Below, piece after piece: positions 52,463-61,438 of a DNA stretch of 64,000 nucleotides (positions within the stretch are counted from its first letter, which is position 1; each line of letters opens with the position of its first letter). Origin of the DNA: BP-464 sp045805505 (lineage in GTDB: Bacteria > Actinomycetota > Thermoleophilia > Solirubrobacterales > Solirubrobacteraceae); contig JBJMLA010000162.1 of assembly GCA_045805505.1 (NCBI GenBank), forward strand, positions 62,001 through 126,000, in the 5' to 3' direction. A program made the translations under genes and the position numbers. The notes under the pieces were generated by a model. It made no database searches. It saw only the letters and a program-made list of their open reading frames with translations, and was not told where the DNA came from.

Positions 52463-52831
52463 ATGCCCGAGCGCGCCCGCGACGTGGAGGAAGTGGTCCG
52501 GACGTGGCTCGACGCCAAGCAGGCTGCCGACCCGCAGGGGATCGCGCGGCGGCTGTCGGCCTACAAGGGCGTCCTGGCCATCGGGACCGAGGCCGGCGAG
52601 TGGTGGCCGGGGGTCGACGCCTTCGCCGACGCCCACACGGGAGGCGGCCCGTTCAGCGGGACGGTCAACACGGTCGAGGCGCACCGCCACGGCCCGGTGG
52701 CCTGGGCCGCTGTCGACGCGACGATCGAGACGGATGAGCCGGACGGCGTGTCCGTGAGGCTGACGCTCGTGCTGGTAGAAGAGCTCGACGGCTGGCGGAT
52801 CGTGCAGTCGCACGCGTCGACGCCGGACTGA
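52463..52831 (+). CDS. SnoaL-like protein (122 aa)
   Basis: A 122-residue NTF2-fold protein (VEEVVRTWLDAKQAADPQGI, a central GEWWPGVDAF and C-terminal VLVEELDGWRIVQSHAS). Typical of stand-alone SnoaL/DUF4440 proteins whose ligand is unknown. Converges with the GNAT gene 9 nt downstream. Confidence 0.7.
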   Translation: MPERARDVEEVVRTWLDAKQAADPQGIARRLSAYKGVLAIGTEAGEWWPGVDAFADAHTGGGPFSGTVNTVEAHRHGPVAWAAVDATIETDEPDGVSVRLTLVLVEELDGWRIVQSHASTPD

Positions 52832-52840
52832 CCCCCTCGG

Positions 52841-53287
52841 CTAGGCCGGCCCGGCGTAGGCGACCTTCTCGAACGGCCAGTCCTCGCGCAGCCAGCGGGA
52901 GACGAGCTCGCGAAGCGCGGCGTCGCGGTCGGCGTGGGTGGCGCGCACCCACGACGTGACGCCCGCGTCCTCGTCGCCGCGGTTGTCCGGGTAGATGTAG
53001 ACGCAGCCGATCACGTCGCGGTCCGACGGGTCCAGCACGGTGTAGGTGAAGCCGGTGCGGGCCGCGAAGTCGCGCGCGTGACGCTCGAGATCGGCCCGGT
53101 TCTCCTCCGGGGTCATCTCGCGCGGCCAGGTGCCGTCGGGGAACCCCGGCGTGGCCCGGATGTGGTCCATCGACGACGACCACGCCGCGTGGTCGGCCTC
53201 GTTGTGCTGCGGGCCCAACGGCTCGAGGATGAAGCCGGCCGCCACGAGCTCGAGCGGTGGCCGGAAGTCCTCGGGCACGAAGGTCAT
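52841..53287 (-). CDS. GNAT family N-acetyltransferase
   Basis: A 148-residue GNAT-like protein: FTYTVLDPSDRDVIGCVYIY is the central beta strand and the acceptor side ends SWVRATHADRDAALRELVSR. The usual Q/RxxGxG/A CoA loop is weak. ATG overlaps the stop of the PAS-EAL gene by 4 nt, so it is translated from the cyclic-di-GMP operon. Substrate unknown. Confidence 0.72.
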   Translation of the reverse strand: MTFVPEDFRPPLELVAAGFILEPLGPQHNEADHAAWSSSMDHIRATPGFPDGTWPREMTPEENRADLERHARDFAARTGFTYTVLDPSDRDVIGCVYIYPDNRGDEDAGVTSWVRATHADRDAALRELVSRWLREDWPFEKVAYAGPA

Positions 53288-55275
53288 TGCGGGCTGGTCG
53301 AGGGAGCGGGCCGCCCCAGGTGGTAGCCCTGCGCGTAGTCGACGCCGAACTCCTTGAGCAGCTCCAGCGTCTCGGCGTCCTCGACGCCCTCGGCGATGGT
53401 TTTGAGCTCGAAGCCCTTCGCGAGCATGACCGTCGACTGCACGAGGTGCTGGTTGGTGCGGTTGGCCGGCAGGTCGCGAACGAACGAGATATCGATCTTC
53501 AGGTAGGTCAGCGGGAACTGCTGGAGATAGGTGAAGCTGCCGAAGCCCGTCCCGAAGTCGTCGAGCGCGAGTGGGCAACCGAGGTGGGCGAGACCGTTCG
53601 CGAACGCCTGGCCGTTCTGGAGGTTGGCCATCAGTGCCGTCTCGGTGAGCTCGATGGTGAGCTTCGACGGATCGGCGCCTGTCCTCGCAAGCTCCTGCTC
53701 GATCCAGCGCAGGATGCTGAGCGTCGAGATCGAGTTCGCCGAGATGTTGGCCTCGACGTTCCGGCCCCCGGCCACCAGCTCGACGGCCCGGGAAACGACC
53801 CAGCGATCGATGTCCTCGATCAGGCCGTACTGCTCGGCGACCGGCAGGAACGCTCCCGGAGCGATGATCTCGTCGCTGTCTCGGCCGCGCATGCGGATCA
53901 GCAGCTCCTCGCTGTACTGCTCGCCGCTCGCGATGTCGAGGATGGGCTGGGAGAACAGGACGAACCGGTCCTCGTCGAGCGCCTCGCGGATGCGGCCGAC
54001 CCAGGTGAGCGCCGCGAGCTCGCGCTTGCTGCGCTGCGCCGCCTCCTGCTCCTCGGTGATGTCCCGGAACACCACGACCGCGCCGCGCACCGATGTGTCA
54101 CCTCGCACCGGCGCCGCCGAGTAGGCGACGGGGATGATCGTGCCGTCCTTGCGCGTGAACGCATCGTCGGCGATGCGGATCTCGCGGCCCTCCTGGTGCG
54201 CCCTGGTGATCGGGCACTCGTCCTCGGAATGCGGCGTGCCGTCGGCGTGCTGGAAGTGCAGACAGGCATGGTGCGCTTGGCCACGCAGCTCGTCGACCGA
54301 CCATCCGAGCAACGAGGCCCCCGCGGCGTTGACGTGCTCGACGGCGCCGTCCGGGCCGAGGATCATCAGGCCCTCCGCGATGGTGTCGAGGACCACCGAG
54401 TGCAGCTCGGCGGCCTGAAGCGCGACGACCGCGTCGTGGAGCTGGGTGCGCGTCTGCTCGCGATCGGTGATGTCACGGATGGAGGCGATCGTCATCGGTC
54501 CGTCGGGGCTGGCGACCGGACTGAGGCTCACCTCGACCGGGAACTCCTCGCCGTTCTTGCGCAGCGCCCGGAGCTGACGGTCCTCACCCATGGAACGGAT
54601 GCCCGGACGCGCCATGAACCCGGCCCGCAGGTTTATGTGTTCCTCGTGGTAGCGCTGCGGCAGCAGCGATTCGACGGGCCGGCCCATCAGCTCGTTGCGG
54701 CCGTAGCCGAAGATGTGCTCGGTCTGTGCGTTGACGCCGGTCATGATCCCGTCGGCGTCGGCGATGATGATCGAGTCCGGCGCGTACTCCACGAGCGACG
54801 CCGCGAACCGCCGCGCCGCCTCCCGGTCGGCATTGGCCTGGACCTCGAAGGACACGTCCGTCGAGAAGAACAGGAACCCCTCGGGCTTCCCGGTGGCGTC
54901 CGGTCGCTGGGTCGCCGTGACCTTCGCCGGGAACAGAGTGCCGTCCTTGCGCCGGCGATGGCGCTCGCCGCTCCAGGTGCCCTCGCGGTAGAGCGCCTGC
55001 AGCACGTCGGACTGCTCGGCGCTGTCCGGGAGCTCGGCGTCGAGGTCGAAGATCGGACGGCCGATGATGTCCGACGGCTCGTAGCCGTAGAGCTTCCGCG
55101 CGCCTTCGTTCCAGAAGCAGATGACGCCCTGGAGGTCCGTGGCGATCAGGGAGCAGCCCGTCGTGGCGGCCAGGAGGCCCTCGACGAACTGCAGATCGGA
55201 CTCGGCTCCGTTTCCCGACGGCCCTTCACCACCGCGCCAGGCGCTGATGAGGCTGGTGGCATCGAGGGCGCTCAT
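53284..55275 (-). CDS. Triple-PAS EAL-domain cyclic-di-GMP phosphodiesterase
   Basis: A 663-residue cytoplasmic signalling protein with three PAS domains (about residues 30-145, 160-275, 290-415) and a C-terminal EAL domain (~425-660). EAL catalytic residues are present: Glu in SEELLIRM, Asn in ANISANS, Glu in ELTETAL, LDDFGTG, Lys in YLKIDIS and EGVED, so hydrolysis of c-di-GMP to pGpG is likely. No GGDEF domain. The start overlaps a short leader ORF (ATGA), and the stop overlaps the GNAT gene. Confidence 0.9.
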   Translation of the reverse strand: MSALDATSLISAWRGGEGPSGNGAESDLQFVEGLLAATTGCSLIATDLQGVICFWNEGARKLYGYEPSDIIGRPIFDLDAELPDSAEQSDVLQALYREGTWSGERHRRRKDGTLFPAKVTATQRPDATGKPEGFLFFSTDVSFEVQANADREAARRFAASLVEYAPDSIIIADADGIMTGVNAQTEHIFGYGRNELMGRPVESLLPQRYHEEHINLRAGFMARPGIRSMGEDRQLRALRKNGEEFPVEVSLSPVASPDGPMTIASIRDITDREQTRTQLHDAVVALQAAELHSVVLDTIAEGLMILGPDGAVEHVNAAGASLLGWSVDELRGQAHHACLHFQHADGTPHSEDECPITRAHQEGREIRIADDAFTRKDGTIIPVAYSAAPVRGDTSVRGAVVVFRDITEEQEAAQRSKRELAALTWVGRIREALDEDRFVLFSQPILDIASGEQYSEELLIRMRGRDSDEIIAPGAFLPVAEQYGLIEDIDRWVVSRAVELVAGGRNVEANISANSISTLSILRWIEQELARTGADPSKLTIELTETALMANLQNGQAFANGLAHLGCPLALDDFGTGFGSFTYLQQFPLTYLKIDISFVRDLPANRTNQHLVQSTVMLAKGFELKTIAEGVEDAETLELLKEFGVDYAQGYHLGRPAPSTSPQ

Positions 55276-55328
55276 GCGTCGCGTACCACTTTCATCGGCA
55301 GGGCTGTCTTCCGTGCATCTCGAGGCAT
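55272..55328 (-). CDS. Putative 18-residue leader peptide before PAS-EAL gene
   Basis: A strong Shine-Dalgarno (aggag, 7 nt upstream) precedes an ATG that opens an 18-codon basic peptide (MPRDARKTALPMKVVRDA). Its TGA overlaps the ATG of the PAS-EAL gene (ATGA). The PAS-EAL start has no better ribosome site of its own, so coupling through this ORF is plausible. Confidence 0.45.
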   Translation of the reverse strand: MPRDARKTALPMKVVRDA

Positions 55329-55347
55329 GGCGTATCTCCTGCTTGGG

Positions 55348-56769
55348 TTAGGCCCGCGCGCGCGTGACGCGGTGCGAAGGCGCTGCCGTGTCCCGCCACC
55401 GCCGGCCACGACCCACGAGGCGGTCGGGGCGGGCGTCGTTGTAGGTCAGGCCCCAGTTGGCGGCCACGAGCGTCGGATCGGCTGAGAAGTTCGGGTTGGC
55501 CTGTTTGCGGGGCAGCAGCGTGCCGCTGCTGGCGGCATGGGAGATAGCCGGGAACCGCTGGATGAGCTGGCCGATGATGTAGGCCAGCACGACGGCGGCA
55601 GCAACCTTGGTCACGACAGGGCCCCACGCCTTCTGCAGCACGCAGTAGTCGAGCCCCTCGCTCTTCGGCGGGCAGCGATGGTCGACGTTGGCGACCGGCA
55701 GCCCCCACATCAGACCGATGCCAAGACCGGCCGCGAAGGCGATCATGTCCCACCAGCGGCTCACCCGGGTGCGACCGCGACGGACCCATTGCCGAGGCGC
55801 GTGGTGCTCGACGGCTGCCGCTGGAGCGGGCGGGGCGAACCCCGGAGCAGGAGGCGTGTCAGGCACAACGGCGAGGGGGACCGCCGGCGGATCCACGTGC
55901 CCGTCATCCATGAGGCCGAGCCGCGCCCACTCGGCCGCGACCTTCTCCGGAAGCATCAGCTCGGGCGCCGCGGGCACGTCGGCGGCCACGGGCGGGCTCG
56001 CGAGCATCTCCCGGTGCGTCACATCGACGGCCGGAGGGTCTTCGACGATCGCCTGCGATCCCTCCTGGGCCTCGGGGCCCAGGAGTCCCAGCGCCGCCCA
56101 TTTCGCCGTGACGTCCTCCGGGTGGGTCTCGGGCAGCGCCGTGGGACCAGGCGCATCGGGCGTGTCGGGGGCGCGCCCGATCTCGTGGTGATCCTCGAGC
56201 ACGCCCAGGAGGCCCCTGGCCGCGGTGGGGCAGAACTGGGTGCCGGCGTTCTCGGCGATCGCCTTGGCGGCGATCTCGGGATCGATGGCCGGGCGGTAGG
56301 GACGGTCGCGCGTCATGGCGACGTAGGCGTCGCAGACGAACACGACACGGCAGGCGAGCGGGATGTCGTTGCCCCCGATGCCCAGCGGATAGCCGAGCCC
56401 GTCCCAGCGTTCGCTCTGGGCGAGCAGCAGTGGACCGAGCTCGGCGAGCCCTGGGAGCTCGCCCACCATGCGGGCGGCGTGCTCGGGGTGGCGGCAGAGC
56501 TCGATGCGCTGTTCCGGGGTCAGCTCGCCCGTGGCGTGCAGCACGTCATCGGACAGGGCGAGCTTGCCGGCGTCCTTGAGCAACGTGAGGAGGCTCACCG
56601 CCGAGCGGACGTGGTCGGCGACGAACACGCGCGCGCTGACGTGCATGGCCAGCGATTCCAGCCGCGCCGTGTGGCCGAGGTTGTGCACGCCTCGTGCCGA
56701 GAGCAGCGAGACGATGCCGTCGATGGCCGACTGCGTTTCCTTCGACCGCCGGTCCACCCGGAGCGGCAT
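55348..56769 (-). CDS. Degenerate HD-GYP domain membrane protein
   Basis: A 473-residue protein. Residues 20-195 align to the HD-GYP c-di-GMP phosphodiesterase fold, but the HD dyad reads KD (K65-D66) and the downstream HH of HHERWDG reads QS (118-119 in AQSERWDG). H33, H94, H97, D147 and the GYP motif remain. A proline-rich linker (~200-340) contains two copies of a short motif (AKWAALGLL and AEWARLGLM). Two membrane helices follow, then a cytosolic tail. Probably non-catalytic, c-di-GMP-binding or scaffold. TAATG overlap with the GGDEF-EAL gene. Confidence 0.78.
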   Translation of the reverse strand: MPLRVDRRSKETQSAIDGIVSLLSARGVHNLGHTARLESLAMHVSARVFVADHVRSAVSLLTLLKDAGKLALSDDVLHATGELTPEQRIELCRHPEHAARMVGELPGLAELGPLLLAQSERWDGLGYPLGIGGNDIPLACRVVFVCDAYVAMTRDRPYRPAIDPEIAAKAIAENAGTQFCPTAARGLLGVLEDHHEIGRAPDTPDAPGPTALPETHPEDVTAKWAALGLLGPEAQEGSQAIVEDPPAVDVTHREMLASPPVAADVPAAPELMLPEKVAAEWARLGLMDDGHVDPPAVPLAVVPDTPPAPGFAPPAPAAAVEHHAPRQWVRRGRTRVSRWWDMIAFAAGLGIGLMWGLPVANVDHRCPPKSEGLDYCVLQKAWGPVVTKVAAAVVLAYIIGQLIQRFPAISHAASSGTLLPRKQANPNFSADPTLVAANWGLTYNDARPDRLVGRGRRWRDTAAPSHRVTRARA

Positions 56770-58979
56770 TAGTCCGACGCTTCCGCGGCGCCGACCGTGG
56801 CAAGGGCGGTGGCCACCGGACCGAGGTCGTACTCGGTGGCGGCGCGCGGCATGCCGAGCAGGTAGCCCTGGATCGCGTCGCAATCGAGCTCCTCGAGGAT
56901 CTCGAGCTGCTCCTGATGCTCGATGCCCTCCGCGACGACAGAAAGTCCCAGGGCCTGTGCCAGCGGGACGATCGCCTGCACGATCGCGGCGGTCCGCGAG
57001 CTGCCGGTGAGGCGCGCGGCGAAGGCGCGATCGAGCTTGAGGATGTGCACCGGCAGGCTTTCCAGGTAGGTCAGCGAGGCGTAGCCCGTGCCGAAGTCGT
57101 CGATGGCCAGCTCGAAACCGATCTCCCCGAGCGCGGTGAGCACTGTTATCGCGTGGTCGAGGTCGGCGATCGCGCTCTCCTCGGTCAGCTCGAGCACGAG
57201 CGACGAGGGGCGGATGCCCGCTGCCGCGACGAGCTCGGCCGCCTTCTCGGTGAAGCCGGGGGAGAAGAGGTCGACGGACGTGATGTTGACCTCGACGACG
57301 ACGTCGCGACCCTCGGCCTGCCACGTCGCGATCTGCCGGCTGGCCGTCGAGATCACCCACTCGGTGAGCTGGCCGAGCATGCCGGAACGCTGCGCGAGCT
57401 CGATCACGACCGGCGGCGGCACTCCGCCGAACGTCGGATGGTTCCAGCGCAGCAACGCCTCGTAGCTCTCGTGCTCGGGCCGCTTGAGCCAGACGATCGG
57501 CTGATAGGCGAGGTACAGCTGACCGTTCTCCATCGCTGCCGGAAGGTCCGCCTCGAGGACCTGGTCATGCGTGCTCTGCTCCCACAGCGCGGCATCCAGC
57601 ACGACGACTCGCTGCTCGTCACCGGCGGCCCGCTGGAGGGCGAGGCACGCGCCGCGCACGACGTCGCCCGGCTGCTCGAGGTCCTCGGCCGGCGCGATGC
57701 CGATGTGGACCTGGATCGACAGCTCGTTGCCGTCGACGACGAAGGGAACCGCCAAGGCTTCGAGCATCTGGTCGGCCAGCTCAAGGGCGCGCTTGCGGTT
57801 GCCGCTGAACAGCACTCCGAACTCGTCGCTGCCGAACCGCGCGCATTTGCCGTCGTAGCGCACGACCTCGGCGATCCGGTCCGCGATCATCCGCAGGAGC
57901 CGATCGCCGACGATCTGGCCCCACACGTTGTTGACGGCGTTGAAGCGATCGACATCGACGATCATCAGCGCGGTGCTGTGCCGATGGGCCGGGTCCTCCA
58001 TCGCCTCGTTGAGCCACGACAGAAGGCGGGACCGGCTGGCCAGCCCGGAGACGTGATCGTTGACGGCCGCAGCCGCGGCCTTGCGCTGCGCTCGGCGATC
58101 GTGTGCCGCGATCGAGCCGGTCACCAGCGCGCCGAGGGACATCGTGACGATCAGTCCCTGGACCTTCTCGAACTGCGCACCCGAAAGGGTGAGGTGGCCG
58201 ACCGTGACGAAGATGATGTTCGTCGCTGAAGCAGCGAAGGCCGCACCCACCAGGCCGTGCCGGTAGGACACCGCCAGCAGCGGGATGAGCGTGAGGTATG
58301 CGAGCCGCGTGCCCGAGCCCTCGATCACCAGCATCAGCACGGCGACGACCACCAGGACGCCGAGCTCGATCAGGAACCGACGGGAGATCAGACGCCGCAC
58401 GATCGGGCCCTTCAGCATCATCACCAGCACCAGCGGTGCGATGGTCACGACGCCGAGAGCGTCACCCAGGAACCACGTGCGCACGCCGTCCCAGTAGCTC
58501 TGGCCGCCCATCGCGTCGGCCCATTCACGTACGCCGATCCCGCCGAAGGCGGTGAGGCCGGGGCCGAGGATGACGCACGTGAACATGAACAACCACAGCG
58601 TCTTGGGATCGCGCAGCGCCGCCCCGTTGCCAAGGCGCGCCCGCATCCACGCCGGGCCGACGCTCAATCCCACGCCGATCAGCAGTGCGTTGACGACGAG
58701 CTGCACGACCGTGAACGACTCGTCGACGTTGAAGATGACGATCGAGCTCACGGCCTCGGCAAGCACCGCTAGCGGAGCCCATCGCACACCGAACGCGACT
58801 ACGAGCACGATCGTCAGGCCCGGCGGCGGATACCACGGCGTCGCGGGCCCGTTGATCAGCTGCTTGCCCCACCACGCGGTCAGGAGGTAGAGGCCGAAGT
58901 AGGCGGCGACCACCGCTCCCATCGGCATCCGTGCCAGCGGGCGAACCGTCCAGTGGGACTCCGTGGGACGACGGCTCAT
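56769..58979 (-). CDS. MASE1-GGDEF-EAL cyclic-di-GMP enzyme
   Basis: A 736-residue membrane protein. About eight helices in residues 20-310 form a MASE1-type sensor (LINGPATPWYPPPG, FLGDALGVVTIAPL). GGDEF domain (~325-480) has FGSDEF at the active loop, a variant still compatible with cyclase activity; no RxxD inhibitory site is seen. EAL domain (~490-720) keeps YEALLRW, VEVNITS, LELTEES, IDDFGTG, LKLDRAF and AEGIEH, so phosphodiesterase activity is expected. First gene of the signalling operon. Confidence 0.92.
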   Translation of the reverse strand: MSRRPTESHWTVRPLARMPMGAVVAAYFGLYLLTAWWGKQLINGPATPWYPPPGLTIVLVVAFGVRWAPLAVLAEAVSSIVIFNVDESFTVVQLVVNALLIGVGLSVGPAWMRARLGNGAALRDPKTLWLFMFTCVILGPGLTAFGGIGVREWADAMGGQSYWDGVRTWFLGDALGVVTIAPLVLVMMLKGPIVRRLISRRFLIELGVLVVVAVLMLVIEGSGTRLAYLTLIPLLAVSYRHGLVGAAFAASATNIIFVTVGHLTLSGAQFEKVQGLIVTMSLGALVTGSIAAHDRRAQRKAAAAAVNDHVSGLASRSRLLSWLNEAMEDPAHRHSTALMIVDVDRFNAVNNVWGQIVGDRLLRMIADRIAEVVRYDGKCARFGSDEFGVLFSGNRKRALELADQMLEALAVPFVVDGNELSIQVHIGIAPAEDLEQPGDVVRGACLALQRAAGDEQRVVVLDAALWEQSTHDQVLEADLPAAMENGQLYLAYQPIVWLKRPEHESYEALLRWNHPTFGGVPPPVVIELAQRSGMLGQLTEWVISTASRQIATWQAEGRDVVVEVNITSVDLFSPGFTEKAAELVAAAGIRPSSLVLELTEESAIADLDHAITVLTALGEIGFELAIDDFGTGYASLTYLESLPVHILKLDRAFAARLTGSSRTAAIVQAIVPLAQALGLSVVAEGIEHQEQLEILEELDCDAIQGYLLGMPRAATEYDLGPVATALATVGAAEASD

Positions 58980-59034
58980 CAGGTTCGAGCCGATCGTCTC
59001 TGAATGTCATGGCGATTACAAGTCTTGTTCGCCG

Positions 59035-59439
59035 TCAGCGTCGCGGACCGCTGTACTCCTCGTCGGTGACGTGCTCGCCCCAGGTCACCGGGCTCCCGGT
59101 GTCGTCGGCTTCCTGCATGGCGATGTGGACCATGAAGCGGTTGGGCGCGGCGCCGTGCCAGTGGTTCTCGCCCGGCTCGAAGAAGACGCTGTCGCCCGGG
59201 CGGATCTCCTCGATCGGCCCGCCCTCGCGCTGGCAGAGCCCGATTCCCTCGGTGACGAAGATCGTCTGACCGAGGGGATGGACGTGCCAGGTGGTCCGGG
59301 CGCCGGGGGTGAAGTGCACGACCGCGGCGCCGAGCCGTGACGGCGCCTCGGGGCCGGGGATCATGTCGACATAGGCGTCGCCGGTGAACCAGTCGGCCGG
59401 ACCCTTGAGGGTGTCGGTGGTGCCGTGGACGACCTTCAT
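59035..59439 (-). CDS. Cupin domain protein
   Basis: A 134-residue cupin with metal motif 1 TTWHVHPLGQTIFVTEG and motif 2 PGDSVFFEPGENHWHGA, resembling the small cupins often found with alcohol dehydrogenases (mandelonitrile-lyase-like group). The ATG overlaps the dehydrogenase stop by 4 nt. Possibly an isomerase, lyase or carbonyl-binding protein. Confidence 0.85.
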   Translation of the reverse strand: MKVVHGTTDTLKGPADWFTGDAYVDMIPGPEAPSRLGAAVVHFTPGARTTWHVHPLGQTIFVTEGIGLCQREGGPIEEIRPGDSVFFEPGENHWHGAAPNRFMVHIAMQEADDTGSPVTWGEHVTDEEYSGPRR

Positions 59440-60521
59440 CGGAGCGTCGAGCTGTCGATGACGAAGCGGTAACGCACGTCGGAGGCCAGGACCCGCTCCC
59501 AGGCCTCGTTGACCTGGTCGGCGGAGACGACCTCGATCTCGGCGGTGATGCCGTGCTCGGCGCAGAAGTCGAGCATCTCCTGGGTCTCGGCGACGCCGCC
59601 GATGGCGGAGCCGGCGAAGGTGCGCCGCTGGGGGATCAGCGCGAACACCGGGACAGAGAGCGGCTCCGGCGGTGCGCCGACGTTGACCAGGGCGCCATCG
59701 GTGCGGAGCAGGCTCAGGAACCGCCCCATGTCGAGAGGCGCGCTGACCGTGTTGATGATCAGGTCGAAGCGTCCGGCGAGCTCGGTGAACGTGGCGTCGT
59801 CGCTGGTCGCGTAATAGGCGTCCGCGCCCAGCTTGAGGCCGTCCTCCTGCTTGCGCAGCGACTGCGAGAGCACGGTCACGTCCGCGCCCATGGCGTGGGC
59901 GAGCTTGACGGCCATGTGGCCGAGCCCGCCGAGGCCGACGACCGCGACGCGCTTGCCGGGCCCGGCGTTCCAGTGATGCAGCGGCGAGTAGGTGGTGATG
60001 CCGGCGCACAGGAGCGGCGCCGCGGCGTCGAGCTCGATGCCGTCGGGGATCCGCACGACGAAGTCCTCGTCGACGACGACGTGGTCGGAGTAGCCGCCGT
60101 AGGTGATGGTGCCGTCCCGGTCGACCGAGCCGTAGGTCTGCGTGTTGCCGGCGAGGCAGTACTGCTCGTTGCCGGCCAGGCAGTTCTCGCACTCGCGGCA
60201 GGAGTTGACCATGCAGCCCACGCCGACGCGGTCACCGGCGGAGTAGCGCGTGACCTCGGCGCCGACTTCGGCGACGATGCCGGCGATCTCGTGACCGGGC
60301 ACCGCGGGGTAGGGGATGTCACCCCATTCGCCGCGGGCGAAGTGGATGTCGGAGTGACAGATGCCGCAGAACCGGATGTCGATGCGGACGTCCTTGGGGC
60401 CGACCGCGCGGCGCTGGATCTCGAGGGCGCCGACCGGAGCATCAGGCGCCATGGTCCCCACGGCGCGGGCGGTGGTCGTCGCGCCGGCGGGGCTCGTCGG
60501 TGAGGTCTGTGTGTCAGTCAT
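59436..60521 (-). CDS. Zinc-dependent alcohol dehydrogenase (YahK/CAD type)
   Basis: A 361-residue MDR enzyme: catalytic zinc ligands Cys in FCGICHSD and GHE in PAVPGHEIAG, structural zinc cysteines in SCRECENCLAGNEQYC, cofactor loop VGLGGLGHMAVK. The group reduces a broad range of aldehydes with NADPH. It is divergent from the XRE regulator and followed by the overlapping cupin gene, forming an aldehyde-handling operon. Confidence 0.92.
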   Translation of the reverse strand: MTDTQTSPTSPAGATTTARAVGTMAPDAPVGALEIQRRAVGPKDVRIDIRFCGICHSDIHFARGEWGDIPYPAVPGHEIAGIVAEVGAEVTRYSAGDRVGVGCMVNSCRECENCLAGNEQYCLAGNTQTYGSVDRDGTITYGGYSDHVVVDEDFVVRIPDGIELDAAAPLLCAGITTYSPLHHWNAGPGKRVAVVGLGGLGHMAVKLAHAMGADVTVLSQSLRKQEDGLKLGADAYYATSDDATFTELAGRFDLIINTVSAPLDMGRFLSLLRTDGALVNVGAPPEPLSVPVFALIPQRRTFAGSAIGGVAETQEMLDFCAEHGITAEIEVVSADQVNEAWERVLASDVRYRFVIDSSTLR

Positions 60522-60555
60522 GTCACGGGACGCTAGATACCGGCCGGGGCACTAC

Positions 60556-60574
60556 GGGGGTGCTGCGAACCCCC
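60556..60574. promoter_or_regulatory. GGGGGT-N7-ACCCCC inverted repeat
   Basis: A 6-bp inverted repeat in the short divergent region between the dehydrogenase operon and the XRE-type regulator. Candidate autoregulatory operator. It overlaps one possible GTG start of the regulator (60560). Confidence 0.4.
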
Positions 60575-61438
60575 CTCACGGGTAGCCTCGGAGCCCTGGA
60601 TCGACGGGGTGACATCCGGGAGTTCCTCGTGTCTCGGCGCGCGAAGCTCACGCCCGAGGAGATGGGCCTTCGGGTGGTCGAGGCCCGTCCGCGGCGGGTG
60701 CCCGGGCTGCGGCGCGAGGAGGTCGCGGAGCTGGCGGGCGTCAGCATCGACTACTACACGCAGCTCGAGCGCGGCGATCTGCAGGGAGCGTCGGACAGCG
60801 TGCTCAATGCTCTGGCCCGCGCCCTGCGACTCGACGACGCCGAGCTCCTGCATCTGTTCGATCTCGCCCGGCCGGGGTCGGCTGCGCTCGTCCCGCCGTC
60901 GCCCGATGTCATCCGGCCCAGCGTCCAGCGCGTGGTGGATGCGTTCACCGAGGGCATGGCGCTCGTGCGCAACCGCCGCTGGGACTACCTGGCCGCCAAC
61001 GCGCTCGGCCGAGCGGTCTACGAGGAGATCTTCGACGGGACGACGGGTGTGCCCAACCACATCCGTTACGTCTTCCTCGACGACCGCGCACGCAGCTTCT
61101 TCGTCGACTGGCCGGCGGTCGCCCACGACACCGCTCGGCTGCTGCGTTCCGAGGCCGGACGCGATCCCCACGACACCGGTCCGGGGGAGCTGATCGACGA
61201 GCTCACCGAGGCCAGCGCCGAGTTCCGGGAGGTCTGGGAGCAGCACGACGTGCGGCTCCCGGCGGCGGGCCGCCACCACTTCCACCATCCCCGGGTCGGC
61301 CACCTCGACCTGGTGTTCGAGTCCGCGGCGCTGCGTGCGGACCCCGGCCTGACGTTGCTGCTGGCCACCGCCGAACCCGGCTCGGAGACCGAGACGGCGC
61401 TCAGAGCGCTTCGGTCACCGGCGTCGGCGGGCGCCTGA
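60560..61438 (+). CDS. XRE-family regulator with MmyB-like ligand domain
   Basis: A transcription factor of ~292 residues: HTH_31-type domain (LTPEEMGLRVVEARPRRVPG, then LRREEVAELAGVSIDYYTQL) followed by the MmyB-like PAS-fold domain (NRRWDYLAANALGRAVYEEI, GRHHFHHPRVGHLDLVFESA). This actinobacterial class binds lipophilic ligands and usually represses a divergent oxidoreductase, here the alcohol dehydrogenase. Start uncertain: GTG 60560 is used, but it overlaps the inverted repeat, and a CTG at 60596 or GTG at 60629 are options. The 3' end overlaps the convergent exporter gene by 38 nt. Confidence 0.82.
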   Translation: MLRTPLTGSLGALDRRGDIREFLVSRRAKLTPEEMGLRVVEARPRRVPGLRREEVAELAGVSIDYYTQLERGDLQGASDSVLNALARALRLDDAELLHLFDLARPGSAALVPPSPDVIRPSVQRVVDAFTEGMALVRNRRWDYLAANALGRAVYEEIFDGTTGVPNHIRYVFLDDRARSFFVDWPAVAHDTARLLRSEAGRDPHDTGPGELIDELTEASAEFREVWEQHDVRLPAAGRHHFHHPRVGHLDLVFESAALRADPGLTLLLATAEPGSETETALRALRSPASAGA

